Assembly (NCBI GenBank): GCA_005880605.1
Contig: VBIS01000029.1
Span: 1-13,367 of the forward strand
Direction of reading: 5' to 3'
Length of the DNA: 13,367 bases
From: Chloroflexota bacterium
GTDB taxonomy: Bacteria; Chloroflexota; Dormibacteria; CF-121
Made by a program: the position numbers and the translations under genes. The notes below the pieces were generated by a model, which was given only the letters and a program-made list of their open reading frames with translations, was not told the origin of the DNA and did no database searches. Below are positions 1 to 6,968 of the stretch, one piece after another; within the stretch, counting starts at the first letter, position 1, and every line of letters begins with the position of its first letter.

Positions 1-2
1 TC

Positions 3-272
3 CCGGTGCTCGTCGCCATCGCCGCCATCAGCGTGGTGGCCTTCCTCGCCTTCCGCTGGTTCGAGCGCTACCGCTACAGCGACGGCTGGCGGACGAGCGA
101 GTTCCGTGGGGTCGCGTTTGGCTTCCTGATGTGGTTTGGCGGCATCTTCGGGCATCGAGTGCCTCCGCCACCGCAGGCCAAGGTGGAGTTTGCGACCCGG
201 GCCGGAGAGCCCGAGCCCCCCGAGTCAGGCGGCGCGGCGCTCCCGGATCAGGCTGCGGACGATAAAGAGTAA
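3..272 (+). CDS. C-terminal part of an unidentified membrane protein (5' end outside window)
   Basis: The reading frame is open from the first bases of the window, so the gene probably begins upstream; a GTG at position 6 is a possible internal start. The visible 89 residues begin with a hydrophobic helix (about residues 2-17), followed by a basic/aromatic segment (RWFERYRYSDGWR), a second hydrophobic stretch rich in Gly/Phe/Trp (GVAFGFLMWFGGIFG), then a polar Pro/Glu/Asp-rich tail that is probably cytoplasmic. It ends in TAA at 270-272, 48 bases inside the 3' end of the opposing proline dehydrogenase gene. I do not recognise the family. The hydrophobicity pattern and the correct-strand stop argue for a real gene, but the reading depends on sequence outside the window. 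Confidence 0.55.
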   Translation, partial: PVLVAIAAISVVAFLAFRWFERYRYSDGWRTSEFRGVAFGFLMWFGGIFGHRVPPPPQAKVEFATRAGEPEPPESGGAALPDQAADDKE

Positions 273-1148
273 GTTGGCCGGTCGCTCCGCCAGGCGGCGC
301 ATCAGGTATGGATACCACTCCGTCCCATAGGGCACGTAGATTCGGACGCGGTAGCCTTCGCGCAGCAGCCGGTCTTGCAAATCGCGCCGAATCCCATACA
401 GCATCTGGAACTCGAAGCGGTCCGGGGTGATCTCGCGCTCGCGCGCGAAGCGTTTGGTCGCCTCGATCAAGCGGTCGTCGTGGGTCGCGATCGCCGGGTA
501 CACGCCGTTGAGCAATAACGTTTGCATCTCGGCCTCGTATTTGGCATCGACGTCGGCCTTTTTCGCGAAGGCGACGGTCGGCGCCTCGTCGTAGGCCCCC
601 TTGACCAGCCGGACTCGCACCTTCGCCGCATTGGCCCGCACCACGTCATCGGGCGTTCGGTAGAGATAGCTCTGCAGGACGACCCCGCAGTTGGGGAAGC
701 GCTGGTGCAGGCCGAGCACCAGGTCGAGGGTGCGCTGCGTGTAGGGCGAGCCCTCCATGTCGATGCGGACGAAGTTATCGAGCTGCTGGGCTCGCTGCAG
801 CACCCTGGTCAGCAGTTCCTGGCAGAGCTCGGGCGCAATGTCGAGCCCGAGCTGGGTGAGCTTCACCGAGACGTTGGCATCGAGTTTCTCGGCAGCAATC
901 CGCTCGAAAGCCGCCAGGTAATCATCGGCCGCGCTGCGCGCCGCCTTCTCTTCGGTGACGTTCTCGCCGAGGTGGTCCAGGCTCGCTGACCAGCCGCGAC
1001 GGTTGACCTCGGCCACCACCCGGACGGCGTCATCGAGCCGGTCACCGGCGACGAAGCGGTAGGCGAGCGAGCTGGTGATGCGCCCGCGTGTCACGAGTCG
1101 CTGCAGCCCGCGCCGGCGGGATAGATATAGAAAGGAGGCTCTCAGCAC
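225..1148 (-). CDS. Proline dehydrogenase (single-function, FAD-dependent)
   Basis: Oxidises L-proline to pyrroline-5-carboxylate, passing electrons through FAD to the quinone pool at the membrane. The 307-residue product matches the usual length of the Thermus/Deinococcus type and has no P5C dehydrogenase domain. Visible family motifs, in order: SLDHLGENV (about 56-64), VSVKLTQLGLDI (about 94-105), RIDMEGSPYTQRT (about 128-140), VRLVKGAYDE (about 179-188), EFQMLYG (about 246-252) and the C-terminal YVPYG-EW-YPYLMRRLAERPAN block that holds the substrate-binding arginines. I chose the GTG at 1148, one base after the rdgB stop (TGA-C-GTG). A start at 1193 would add 15 unconserved residues inside rdgB. 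It is last in the tatA-tatC-rph-rdgB run, and its 3' end overlaps the opposing membrane-protein gene by 48 bases. No P5C dehydrogenase gene is in the window. Confidence 0.93.
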   Translation of the reverse strand: MLRASFLYLSRRRGLQRLVTRGRITSSLAYRFVAGDRLDDAVRVVAEVNRRGWSASLDHLGENVTEEKAARSAADDYLAAFERIAAEKLDANVSVKLTQLGLDIAPELCQELLTRVLQRAQQLDNFVRIDMEGSPYTQRTLDLVLGLHQRFPNCGVVLQSYLYRTPDDVVRANAAKVRVRLVKGAYDEAPTVAFAKKADVDAKYEAEMQTLLLNGVYPAIATHDDRLIEATKRFAREREITPDRFEFQMLYGIRRDLQDRLLREGYRVRIYVPYGTEWYPYLMRRLAERPANLLFIVRSLIRERRAA

Positions 1149-1149
1149 G

Positions 1150-1770
1150 TCACGCGGATCGCTCCGACAACAGAGCCGCGTCGAACGCGCCATGCACCTC
1201 GAGCGCGTTGAGCGCGCGGGCGCGATGGCTCAGCATGTTCTTCTCCTCCAGCGACAGCTCGGCGAGGATCCGGCCATCCGGCAGCTTAAAGATTGGATCG
1301 AAGCCGAAGCCGCCGGTGCCGCGCGGCTCGGCGGCGATGGTTCCGCTCAGGATGCCTTCGCCTTCGAAGCTCCGGCCATCCGGCAAGGCAAGCACCGCGA
1401 CGCAATGGAAGGTCGCCGGCGGCGACTCGTGCGCTGCCGGCCCCAGCATCCGCAATAAGGCCTGCACCAGTGCCGGGCCATCACCCTTGTGTTCGGGACC
1501 GGCGAAGCGCGCCGAGTGGATTCCCGGTTTGCCACCAAGCTGCGGGACCTCCAGCCCCGAATCGTCGGCCAGCGTCGGCAGTCCGCTCAGCCGCAACCCG
1601 ACATCGGCCTTCTTGCGCGCGTTTTCCAGGTAGGAGGCGCCGTCCTCTTCGACTTCGAGGGCGATGCCGGCCTCCGCCGGCGTCAGCAACTCCATCGGCA
1701 GGTCGGCGAGGATCGAACGGATTTCGTCGAGCTTGCCCTCGTTCGAGGTGGCGAGCAGCAGCCGGTTCAG
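1150..1770 (-). CDS. rdgB: Non-canonical purine NTP pyrophosphatase (RdgB/HAM1), apparent CTG start
   Basis: Hydrolyses dITP, XTP and ITP to monophosphates, keeping deaminated purines out of DNA and RNA. Read from CTG at 1770 it gives 206 residues, the usual family length. The N-terminus LLLATSNEGKLDEIRSIL (4-21) is the family's substrate-binding start. Further motifs are ADDSGL (68-73), GIHSARFAG (83-91), GTGGFGFDPIF (152-162) and SHRARAL (181-187). There is no in-frame ATG, GTG or TTG upstream of the SNEGK motif; the first canonical start (ATG at 1695) would remove 25 conserved residues. The CTG overlaps the rph stop as CTGA, copying the ATGA/GTGA coupling seen elsewhere in this window. CTG codons at 1761 and 1758 are alternatives. 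A GAAG lies about 5 bases upstream as a weak ribosome site. The identity is firm; the exact start is inferred. Confidence 0.92.
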   Translation of the reverse strand: MNRLLLATSNEGKLDEIRSILADLPMELLTPAEAGIALEVEEDGASYLENARKKADVGLRLSGLPTLADDSGLEVPQLGGKPGIHSARFAGPEHKGDGPALVQALLRMLGPAAHESPPATFHCVAVLALPDGRSFEGEGILSGTIAAEPRGTGGFGFDPIFKLPDGRILAELSLEEKNMLSHRARALNALEVHGAFDAALLSERSA

Positions 1771-2495
1771 GGCAGCTTCAGCGCCTTCTTCTGCGCCTCG
1801 ACCAGCTCGGCCGCACCCTTGATGGCGAGTTTGAGCATCTGGTCCATCTCTTCTTGCTTGAAGGGCTCCTGCTCGGCCGTGCCCTGGATCTCGATGAATC
1901 GCCCGTCCTCCGCCAGCACGCAGTTCATGTCGGTCTGCGCGGCGAAGTCCTCCAGGTAGTTGAGGTCGAGACGTGGCTGGCCCTGGACGATGCCGACGCT
2001 CACCGCCGAGACGAAATGCTTGATGGGCAGTACCCGCAACAGGTTTCGCTCCATGGCCTTCTGCAAGGCCAGGTGAAGCGCAATGAATCCGCCCGTGATC
2101 GAGGCGGTCCGCGTGCCCCCGTCCGCCTGCAGGACGTCGCAGTCCACCATGATGGTCCGCTCCCCCATCAGCGGCATGTCGATGGCGGCGCGCAGCGCCC
2201 GGCCAATCAGCCGCTGGATCTCCTGGGTGCGGCCATCGATCCGCCCGGTACGCGCCTCCCGGGCGTTTCGCGTCTGGGTCGCGCGCGGCAGCATCGAGTA
2301 CTCCGCCGTGACCCAGCCTTCCCCGGTGCCCTTCTTATGCGGCGGCGGCTTATCGTCCCAGCTGGCGGTGCAGAGCACGCGGGTGTCGCCCATGTTGATG
2401 ATGGCCGAGCCCTCGGCATAGAGATTCACGCCAGTCTCGATCTTCACGGGGCGGATCTGGTCCGCTTTACGGCCGTCGGGTCGTGTCTGAGCCAA
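1767..2495 (-). CDS. rph: Ribonuclease PH
   Basis: Phosphorolytic 3'-5' exoribonuclease that trims 3' ends of tRNA precursors and forms a hexameric ring. The 242-residue length is typical. The N-terminal RPDGRKADQIRPVKIE opening is classic. Also visible are ARTGRIDGRTQEIQRLIGRALRA (80-103, with the conserved arginine after ART) and DCDVLQADGGTRTASITGG (118-136, the active-site phosphate region). The C-terminal core includes DLNYLED (177-183) and QGTAEQEPF (204-212). The start is TTG at 2495, five bases after the tatC stop; the next Met is residue 35, beyond the conserved N-terminus, so TTG is well supported although no good Shine-Dalgarno is seen. Its stop overlaps the proposed CTG start of rdgB. 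The rph-rdgB pair is a common bacterial arrangement. Confidence 0.96.
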   Translation of the reverse strand: MAQTRPDGRKADQIRPVKIETGVNLYAEGSAIINMGDTRVLCTASWDDKPPPHKKGTGEGWVTAEYSMLPRATQTRNAREARTGRIDGRTQEIQRLIGRALRAAIDMPLMGERTIMVDCDVLQADGGTRTASITGGFIALHLALQKAMERNLLRVLPIKHFVSAVSVGIVQGQPRLDLNYLEDFAAQTDMNCVLAEDGRFIEIQGTAEQEPFKQEEMDQMLKLAIKGAAELVEAQKKALKLP

Positions 2496-2500
2496 CGCGA

Positions 2501-3241
2501 CTATCTTCGCAGAGCGCGGATGACCAGGATGCTGGCCTCGAACAGGATGATCAACGGCAGGGTGAGCAGCGTGGGAGTGAGCGGGTCGATGCCAGGGGTC
2601 ACCATGTTCGCGCCGGCGAAAATCCCGATCCAGAACTTGAATCGGTTTCGCGAAAGGAATTTCGCACTCACGATGCCTGCCAGGCCCAGCATGGTCATTG
2701 CCAGCGGCAGCTCGAATGTCACGCCGAAGATCGCGATCAGGATCAGGACGAAGTTGATGTAGTTGCTGGCGATCGGGAGATAGGTGACATCACTCGTCCC
2801 GAAACCAATGAGAAACCGCAGCGCGATCGGCATCGCGAAGAAGGCGAAGCCGATACCGAGAGCGAAGAGGCCGATCGCGGAGCCGACGAAGCCAAGCGCG
2901 AAGCGGCGCTCGTTTCGATGCAGCCCGGGGGCAATGAACGTCCACGCTTGCCAGATGATCACGGGGCTCGCCAGGATGAACCCGGTGAAGATCCCAATCT
3001 TGAAGTACAGAAAGACCTTGTCGATGGGTGCCGTGAAGTACAGCGGTTTTCCGGGACCCAGGACGTGCTTAACCGGACCCAGCACGATCTCGAGCACGAA
3101 GCCGGAGAGGATGAAACCGATCACGGTCGCGACGCCCCAGGCAATCAAGGAGATGATGAGCACGCGACGCAACTCCTCGAGGTGCTCGATGACGGTCATA
3201 CGTCGATCCTCGTCCGCAGGAACGACGGTTGGTTTGGCCAT
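2501..3241 (-). CDS. tatC: Sec-independent protein translocase TatC
   Basis: Polytopic receptor for twin-arginine signal peptides; with TatA-type subunits it exports folded proteins across the cytoplasmic membrane. The 246 residues show about six membrane segments (roughly 28-48, 83-103, 115-138, 160-180, 203-218, 224-241). Conserved features seen: HLEELRR (20-26) with the signal-peptide-binding glutamates, APGLHRNERR (104-113) in the first cytoplasmic loop, FGVTFELP (172-179) with the glutamate in the fourth helix, and the C-terminal VTPGIDPLTPTLLTLPL. The start is ATG at 3241; Met15 is a less likely alternative. It lies 25 bases after tatA, and that gap contains a small GC hairpin. tatA and tatC are the only Tat subunit genes here; no separate tatB is seen. 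Confidence 0.97.
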   Translation of the reverse strand: MAKPTVVPADEDRRMTVIEHLEELRRVLIISLIAWGVATVIGFILSGFVLEIVLGPVKHVLGPGKPLYFTAPIDKVFLYFKIGIFTGFILASPVIIWQAWTFIAPGLHRNERRFALGFVGSAIGLFALGIGFAFFAMPIALRFLIGFGTSDVTYLPIASNYINFVLILIAIFGVTFELPLAMTMLGLAGIVSAKFLSRNRFKFWIGIFAGANMVTPGIDPLTPTLLTLPLIILFEASILVIRALRR

Positions 3242-3245
3242 GACT

Positions 3246-3260
3246 GGCGCTTGCGGCGCC
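3246..3260 (-). other. Intercistronic hairpin between tatA and tatC
   Basis: A perfect 5-base GGCGC/GCGCC stem with a 5-base loop fills most of the 25-base gap between the tatA stop (TAA, 3267-3269) and the tatC ATG. It sits where the tatC ribosome site should be, and no clear Shine-Dalgarno is visible there. It may lower tatC translation or protect upstream mRNA, giving more TatA than TatC, which is the usual ratio for this translocase. This is inference from position; the stem is short and could be chance in GC-rich DNA. Confidence 0.3.
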
Positions 3261-3266
3261 GTGAGC

Positions 3267-3518
3267 TTAGGAGGCCTTGGTGTCGGTCGGCGACTTTACG
3301 TCGGTGGCCGGCCGGTCTGGCGCCGGATGGGTTTCAGCCGCAGGCTCCGAGGCGGTGCCGCGTTTGATTTCATCCGTGAGATCTGTCGAGGCCTTCCGGA
3401 ACTCGCGCATCGCCTTCCCGATGGCGCCGCCCACCTCGGGAAGCTTCCCTGGCCCGTAGACGATCAGGACGATCGCAAGGATGATGACGAGCACGTACCA
3501 GTGACCGAGAAATGGCAT
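3267..3518 (-). CDS. tatA: Tat translocase subunit TatA/E type
   Basis: Pore-forming subunit of the twin-arginine translocase. The 83-residue protein has the standard plan: a short periplasmic N-terminus, one membrane helix (about 7-21), a hinge with YGPGKLPEVGGAIGKAMREFRKA (21-43) forming the amphipathic helix, and a variable acidic/proline-rich tail. The start is ATG at 3518 with a good ribosome site (AAGGGAG at 3524-3530, 5 bases away). A perfect TATAAT at 3540-3545 makes it the probable first gene of tatA-tatC-rph-rdgB-proline dehydrogenase. TatA and TatB are hard to separate by sequence alone. As the only such subunit beside tatC, it may serve both roles or work with a TatB encoded elsewhere. 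Confidence 0.95.
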   Translation of the reverse strand: MPFLGHWYVLVIILAIVLIVYGPGKLPEVGGAIGKAMREFRKASTDLTDEIKRGTASEPAAETHPAPDRPATDVKSPTDTKAS

Positions 3519-3539
3519 TCAGACTCCCTTTGCGGCCCC

Positions 3540-3545
3540 ATTATA
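3540..3545 (-). promoter_or_regulatory. Candidate -10 box upstream of tatA
   Basis: A perfect TATAAT on the minus strand lies 22 bases before the tatA ATG. Transcription would begin near 3533, leaving about 15 bases of leader that carry the AAGGGAG ribosome site. No TTGACA-like -35 is found at 16-18 bases upstream, where the sequence is instead one arm of an inverted repeat (3564-3585). An activator or an unusual sigma preference may be involved. The consensus match and spacing to tatA are seen; promoter activity is inferred. Confidence 0.5.
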
Positions 3546-3563
3546 CGCCCGCCCCGGAACGGC

Positions 3564-3585
3564 TTCCTGAGGGTTGGCTGAGGAA
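3564..3585 (-). repeat. Inverted repeat between cyclophilin gene and tatA
   Basis: Eight-base arms (TTCCTGAG / CTGAGGAA, one central mismatch) around a 6-base loop begin one base after the cyclophilin stop codon. No T-run follows, so it is a poor Rho-independent terminator. It sits where the -35 of the tatA promoter would be, so it could be an RNA 3'-end stabiliser, a weak terminator, or a protein-binding site. The structure is seen; the function is not determinable. Confidence 0.35.
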
Positions 3586-3586
3586 C

Positions 3587-4288
3587 CTAACTGATCTCTT
3601 CCTGGACGGTTACGGTGGTCATGGTGTCGCCCTGCGCGATCTTGAGGACGACGTCCATACCCGTCTGGACGTAGCCGAACAGGTTGTAACTTTTGGCCAA
3701 CTTCTTCGTATCGTCGACGGTACAGATGAAGAACTGGCTGCCATTGGTGTTCGGACCGGAGTTGGCCATCGCCAGCGCGCCGGCGGTGTACTCGCTGAGC
3801 ACCGGTTCGTCGTTGAACTTGTAGCCCGGGCCGCCCGAGCCGGTTCCCTGGGGGTCGCCGCCCTGGACGACGAAATCGGCGACCACGCGGTGGAATTTGA
3901 GGCCGTCGTAATACTGGTTGCGCGTCAGGAACACGAAGTTATTGACGGTGTTGGGGGCCAGCTTGGGGTCGAGGCAGAGTGTGATCGTCCCCTTGTTGGT
4001 CTTCATTGTGACCAGGAAATGGTGCGCGGTGTTGATCGTCATCGGCGGCGCTGCGGCATAGCTGTGCTTCCCGGCATTGCCCGCCGTCGGCATCATGACC
4101 GGGCCGAAGTTCAACGCCCCACAGGTCGCGCCTGCGGCGCTCACGACCGAACTCGGGGTGGGGGTTGGCGCCGTCCCAGGGTTGCCGCCGGCATTTCGTC
4201 CCACATAAAACGTGAAGGCGAGTATAGCGACCGCAACGACGGCGAGCGTCGCGAGCATCTGCGGAACGCTGCGGGTTGAGCGTCTCAT
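3587..4288 (-). CDS. Membrane-anchored cyclophilin-type peptidyl-prolyl cis-trans isomerase
   Basis: Catalyses cis-trans isomerisation of X-Pro bonds, here probably on the outer face of the membrane as a folding helper for exported proteins. The 233 residues start with a basic N-terminus and one uncleaved-looking helix (about 9-29), then a Gly/Pro/Thr linker (30-60) and the cyclophilin domain (about 88-233). Catalytic motifs: FHRVVADFVVQGGDPQGTGSG (132-152, with the catalytic Arg134 and Gln142) and MANSGPNTNGSQFFI (174-188). The tryptophan that contacts cyclosporin in human CypA is not seen in the segment before NLFGYV, as in many bacterial members. The ATG overlaps the hemB stop as ATGA, so translation is probably coupled to hemB. 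It is the last gene of the murI-to-hemB run. Confidence 0.93.
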   Translation of the reverse strand: MRRSTRSVPQMLATLAVVAVAILAFTFYVGRNAGGNPGTAPTPTPSSVVSAAGATCGALNFGPVMMPTAGNAGKHSYAAAPPMTINTAHHFLVTMKTNKGTITLCLDPKLAPNTVNNFVFLTRNQYYDGLKFHRVVADFVVQGGDPQGTGSGGPGYKFNDEPVLSEYTAGALAMANSGPNTNGSQFFICTVDDTKKLAKSYNLFGYVQTGMDVVLKIAQGDTMTTVTVQEEIS

Positions 4289-5277
4289 CCCAACTCGTCC
4301 CAGCAGGGAATGTCGGCCGCGGCCTGCTTCGCGTGGTAGGTGAGGATCATCTGGGCGCCGGCGCGCCGGATCCCGAGCAGGATCTCGCGCAGTACGCGCC
4401 GTTCGTCGATCCAGCCATTGGCCGCCGCCGCTTTGACCATGGCGTACTCGCCGCTGACGTTGTAGGCCGCCACCGGAACCTCGGTCGAGTCCGCGAGCGC
4501 ACGGATGACATCGAGGTAGGCGAGCGCCGGTTTGACCATCACGATATCGGCCCCTTCGTCGATATCGAGGCGCGCCTCGCGGACGGCCTCCTGCCCGTTG
4601 GCAGGGTCCATCTGGTAGCCACGCCGGTCGCCTACGCGCGGCGCCGAGCCGGCGGCTTCCCGGAACGGCCCGTAGAACGCCGAGGCGTACTTGGCGGCGT
4701 AGGCGAGGATGGCCCGGTCGCTAAAACCCTCGCGATCAAGGACCGTTCGAATCGCGCCAACCTGGCCGTCCATCATGCCGGACGGAGCGATGACGTCGGC
4801 GCCGGCGGCCGCCTGTGCGACGGCGATCCGCTGGTAGAGCTCGAGCGTCTTATCGTTGGCGACCGTCTCCCCTTCGAGCACGCCGCAGTGCCCGTGATCG
4901 CTGTACTCGCAGAGGCAGAGGTCCGCGATCAGCAGCGCATCCGGCCCGAATGCGTCGCGGAGCTGGCGCAAGGCCCGCTGCACGATGCCGTCGTCGGCCC
5001 ACGCTTGCGAGCCCCGGGCATCCTTTTGCGCTGGGATGCCGAAGAGCACGAAGCTCTGGACGCCGACCTTGAGCGCAGCTTCCGCCTCGCGCGTCAACGA
5101 GTCGAGCGTGTGCTGAGACTGCCCAGGCATCGCCTCGATCGGCTGCGGCTCGTCGATCCCTTCGCGCACGAACAGTGGGTAGATGAGGTCGGCGGCCGCG
5201 ATCCGCGTCTCTCGGACAAGCCGGCGGAGTGCCGGCCTCGACCGTAACCGGCGGGGGCGTTCGAGGGGAAACGTCAT
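4285..5277 (-). CDS. hemB: Delta-aminolevulinic acid dehydratase (porphobilinogen synthase)
   Basis: Condenses two 5-aminolevulinate molecules into porphobilinogen, the second common step of heme and tetrapyrrole synthesis, in the cytoplasm. The 330-residue length is normal. The zinc site DLCLCEYSDHGHCG (119-132) has all three cysteines (C121, C123, C131), marking the zinc-dependent rather than the magnesium-only class. The two Schiff-base lysines are in AYAAKYASAFYGPF (K196) and VMVKPALAYLD (K249). IAPSGMMDGQVGAIR (163-177) is also conserved. ATG at 5277 overlaps the hemCD stop (ATGA), and its own stop overlaps the cyclophilin ATG, so it is embedded in a coupled operon directly after the next two enzymes of its pathway. 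Confidence 0.98.
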   Translation of the reverse strand: MTFPLERPRRLRSRPALRRLVRETRIAAADLIYPLFVREGIDEPQPIEAMPGQSQHTLDSLTREAEAALKVGVQSFVLFGIPAQKDARGSQAWADDGIVQRALRQLRDAFGPDALLIADLCLCEYSDHGHCGVLEGETVANDKTLELYQRIAVAQAAAGADVIAPSGMMDGQVGAIRTVLDREGFSDRAILAYAAKYASAFYGPFREAAGSAPRVGDRRGYQMDPANGQEAVREARLDIDEGADIVMVKPALAYLDVIRALADSTEVPVAAYNVSGEYAMVKAAAANGWIDERRVLREILLGIRRAGAQMILTYHAKQAAADIPCWDELG

Positions 5278-6944
5278 ACTGGAATTGGACTCCGGCTGCG
5301 CAGGATGGCGTCGACCAGCCCGCGCGTCGTGTACTCATCGGCGATGATATCAACCCGTAGTCCGAGCTCGCGGGCGGTCTGCGCGGTGATCGGGCCGATG
5401 CAGGCAACCCGGACCCGGTTGGGCATCGGGCCGGGCATGGCCTCGACGAAATGGCGCACGGTCGACGAGCTCGTGAACGTGACCATGTCCACGTCCGGGA
5501 GGCAAGCGGCCAGCCGCGACCGCACGTCGCCAGGCGGGACCGTCCGGTAGGTCTCTAGCACATCGACCTGTGCGCCGCGAGCGCGGAGCTGCTCCGGGAG
5601 GACGTCGCGGGCGCCGGCCGCCCGCGCCAGCAGGATCTGGGCGCCAGGCACCATCGCAGTCGACAGCACATCGGCCAGATCCTCCGCGATGAACCGGGGC
5701 GGCACCAGGACCGGCGACATGCCCGCCTCGGTGGCCCTGGCCGCCGTCTCGGGACCGATCGCCGCCACCTTGATGTGTGCCGGGAAACCGTGATGCCCCT
5801 CTTGGAGCAGCTCGCGCAGCCGGTCCACCCCGTTGGCGCTGGTCAGCACCACCCAGTCGTAGCGACCGAGACCTTGCAGTACCGCCCGGTCGACCGCGAT
5901 CGGTTCGATCGCGATCACCGGGCACCGGACGGCTTGCGCGCCCAGCGCCGTGAGGGCATCGACCAGGGCCGCGGCCTGGCGATCAGCACGGGTGACCATG
6001 ATGCGTAGGCCCGCCAGCGATGCGTCGGGACGCGCCAGGAGTCGACCGGCGCCCTGCGACTCAAGGCTGGCGGCCACCTTCTCGACGACGCCAGCGTCGT
6101 TCGAGCCGCGGGCTTGGGCTCGGATCGGGGTCGTGCCACCGGCATCAAGGACGATGGCTTGCAGGTTCAGCTCGTCGCCGTCGACGAGGGCGTATGCCCC
6201 CAACGCCGAGAGGCAGCCGCCGCCGAGTCGTCGCAGGAGCGCGCGCTCTGCCTGAACCGCCCGGCTGGTCCTGGGGTCGTCGACCGCCGCGGCCACCCTT
6301 GCGGCCTCGCCGCCCTCGAGCGCCTGGATGGCCAGTGCGCCCTGCCCGGGCGCCGGAAGCATCACGTCCAGCGGGAGCACTTCGTGCGCCTCCGCAAGGC
6401 GGCCGAGCCGGGCGAGGCCGGCGGCGGCGAGGACGAGCGCGTCGACGGCACCCTCGTTCAACCGGCGCAACCGGGTATCAACGTTGCCGCGAATCTCGAC
6501 GGCCTTCAGATCGGGGCGGAGAGCCGCGATCTGCGCCGCCCGCCGCGGGCTGCCGGTGCCGATCCGAGCCCCCGGCGGCAGCTGCGCCAGGGTGCTGGCC
6601 GGCCGCGCGATGAGCACATCGCGAGCGTCCTCCCGTGGAAGGAATGCGGCGAGGGTAAGCCCTGGTGTCGGCAGCGTCGGGAGGTCCTTCGCTGAGTGCA
6701 CCGCGAAGTCGGCCTGACCTTCCAGCAGAGCCTGCTCAAGATCCTTGACGAACACGCCCTCTCGAGGCGAGGCACTGAGTCGCATCGATGGGTGGCGATC
6801 GCCAAGCGTTGTCAACGGCGTCAGTGTGAACTCGTGCTCCGGATAGCGTCGCGCCAGCGCGTCGGCGACCAGTTGCGCCTGGATCATGGCGAGCGTGCTG
6901 CCTCGCGTCGCCAAACGAAACCTCACTTCTCGCCAACCTAGCAC
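5274..6944 (-). CDS. Fused porphobilinogen deaminase (HemC) and uroporphyrinogen-III synthase (HemD)
   Basis: One 556-residue chain covers two consecutive steps: HemC polymerises four porphobilinogens to hydroxymethylbilane and HemD closes it to uroporphyrinogen III. HemC spans about 7-305: RLATRGSTLAMIQAQ (10-24), VHSAKDLPT with the catalytic Asp87, GTGSPRRAAQ (129-138), IRGNVDTRLRRL (151-162), LPAPGQGALAIQ (196-207) and the dipyrromethane-cofactor Cys244 in GGGCLSALGAYA. That loop lacks the Pro-Ile/Val-Gly that usually follows the cysteine. HemD spans about 310-556, with VVLTSANGVDRL (365-376), VTFTSSSTVRHF (488-499), CIGPITAQTARELGL (515-529) and TTRGLVDAI. GTG at 6944 has GAGG four bases upstream; GTG at 6926 is an alternative. 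Its stop overlaps hemB. A fused HemC-HemD is known in some bacteria, so a frameshift artefact is unlikely. Confidence 0.96.
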   Translation of the reverse strand: MLGWREVRFRLATRGSTLAMIQAQLVADALARRYPEHEFTLTPLTTLGDRHPSMRLSASPREGVFVKDLEQALLEGQADFAVHSAKDLPTLPTPGLTLAAFLPREDARDVLIARPASTLAQLPPGARIGTGSPRRAAQIAALRPDLKAVEIRGNVDTRLRRLNEGAVDALVLAAAGLARLGRLAEAHEVLPLDVMLPAPGQGALAIQALEGGEAARVAAAVDDPRTSRAVQAERALLRRLGGGCLSALGAYALVDGDELNLQAIVLDAGGTTPIRAQARGSNDAGVVEKVAASLESQGAGRLLARPDASLAGLRIMVTRADRQAAALVDALTALGAQAVRCPVIAIEPIAVDRAVLQGLGRYDWVVLTSANGVDRLRELLQEGHHGFPAHIKVAAIGPETAARATEAGMSPVLVPPRFIAEDLADVLSTAMVPGAQILLARAAGARDVLPEQLRARGAQVDVLETYRTVPPGDVRSRLAACLPDVDMVTFTSSSTVRHFVEAMPGPMPNRVRVACIGPITAQTARELGLRVDIIADEYTTRGLVDAILRSRSPIPV

Positions 6945-6968
6945 ACGACCTCGAGCCCCGGGCTCTGG

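Noticed and set aside
1130..1140. Perfect ribosome-site-like AGAAAGGAGG on the + strand near the start of proline dehydrogenase
   Set aside because: No start codon follows at usable distance on that strand. On the coding strand the sequence simply encodes part of the conserved-length N-terminus (ASFLYLS).
1149..1193. Upstream start for proline dehydrogenase at 1193
   Set aside because: It would add 15 non-conserved residues (with a Cys-Cys-Arg stretch) wholly inside rdgB. GTG at 1148 directly after the rdgB stop gives the family's usual length.
1293..2762. 489-residue open frame on the + strand opposite rdgB and rph
   Set aside because: Composition is very rich in Arg/Pro/Ala early on and shows no family motif, while the opposite strand encodes well-conserved RdgB, RNase PH and the end of TatC. 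It is a codon-bias shadow.
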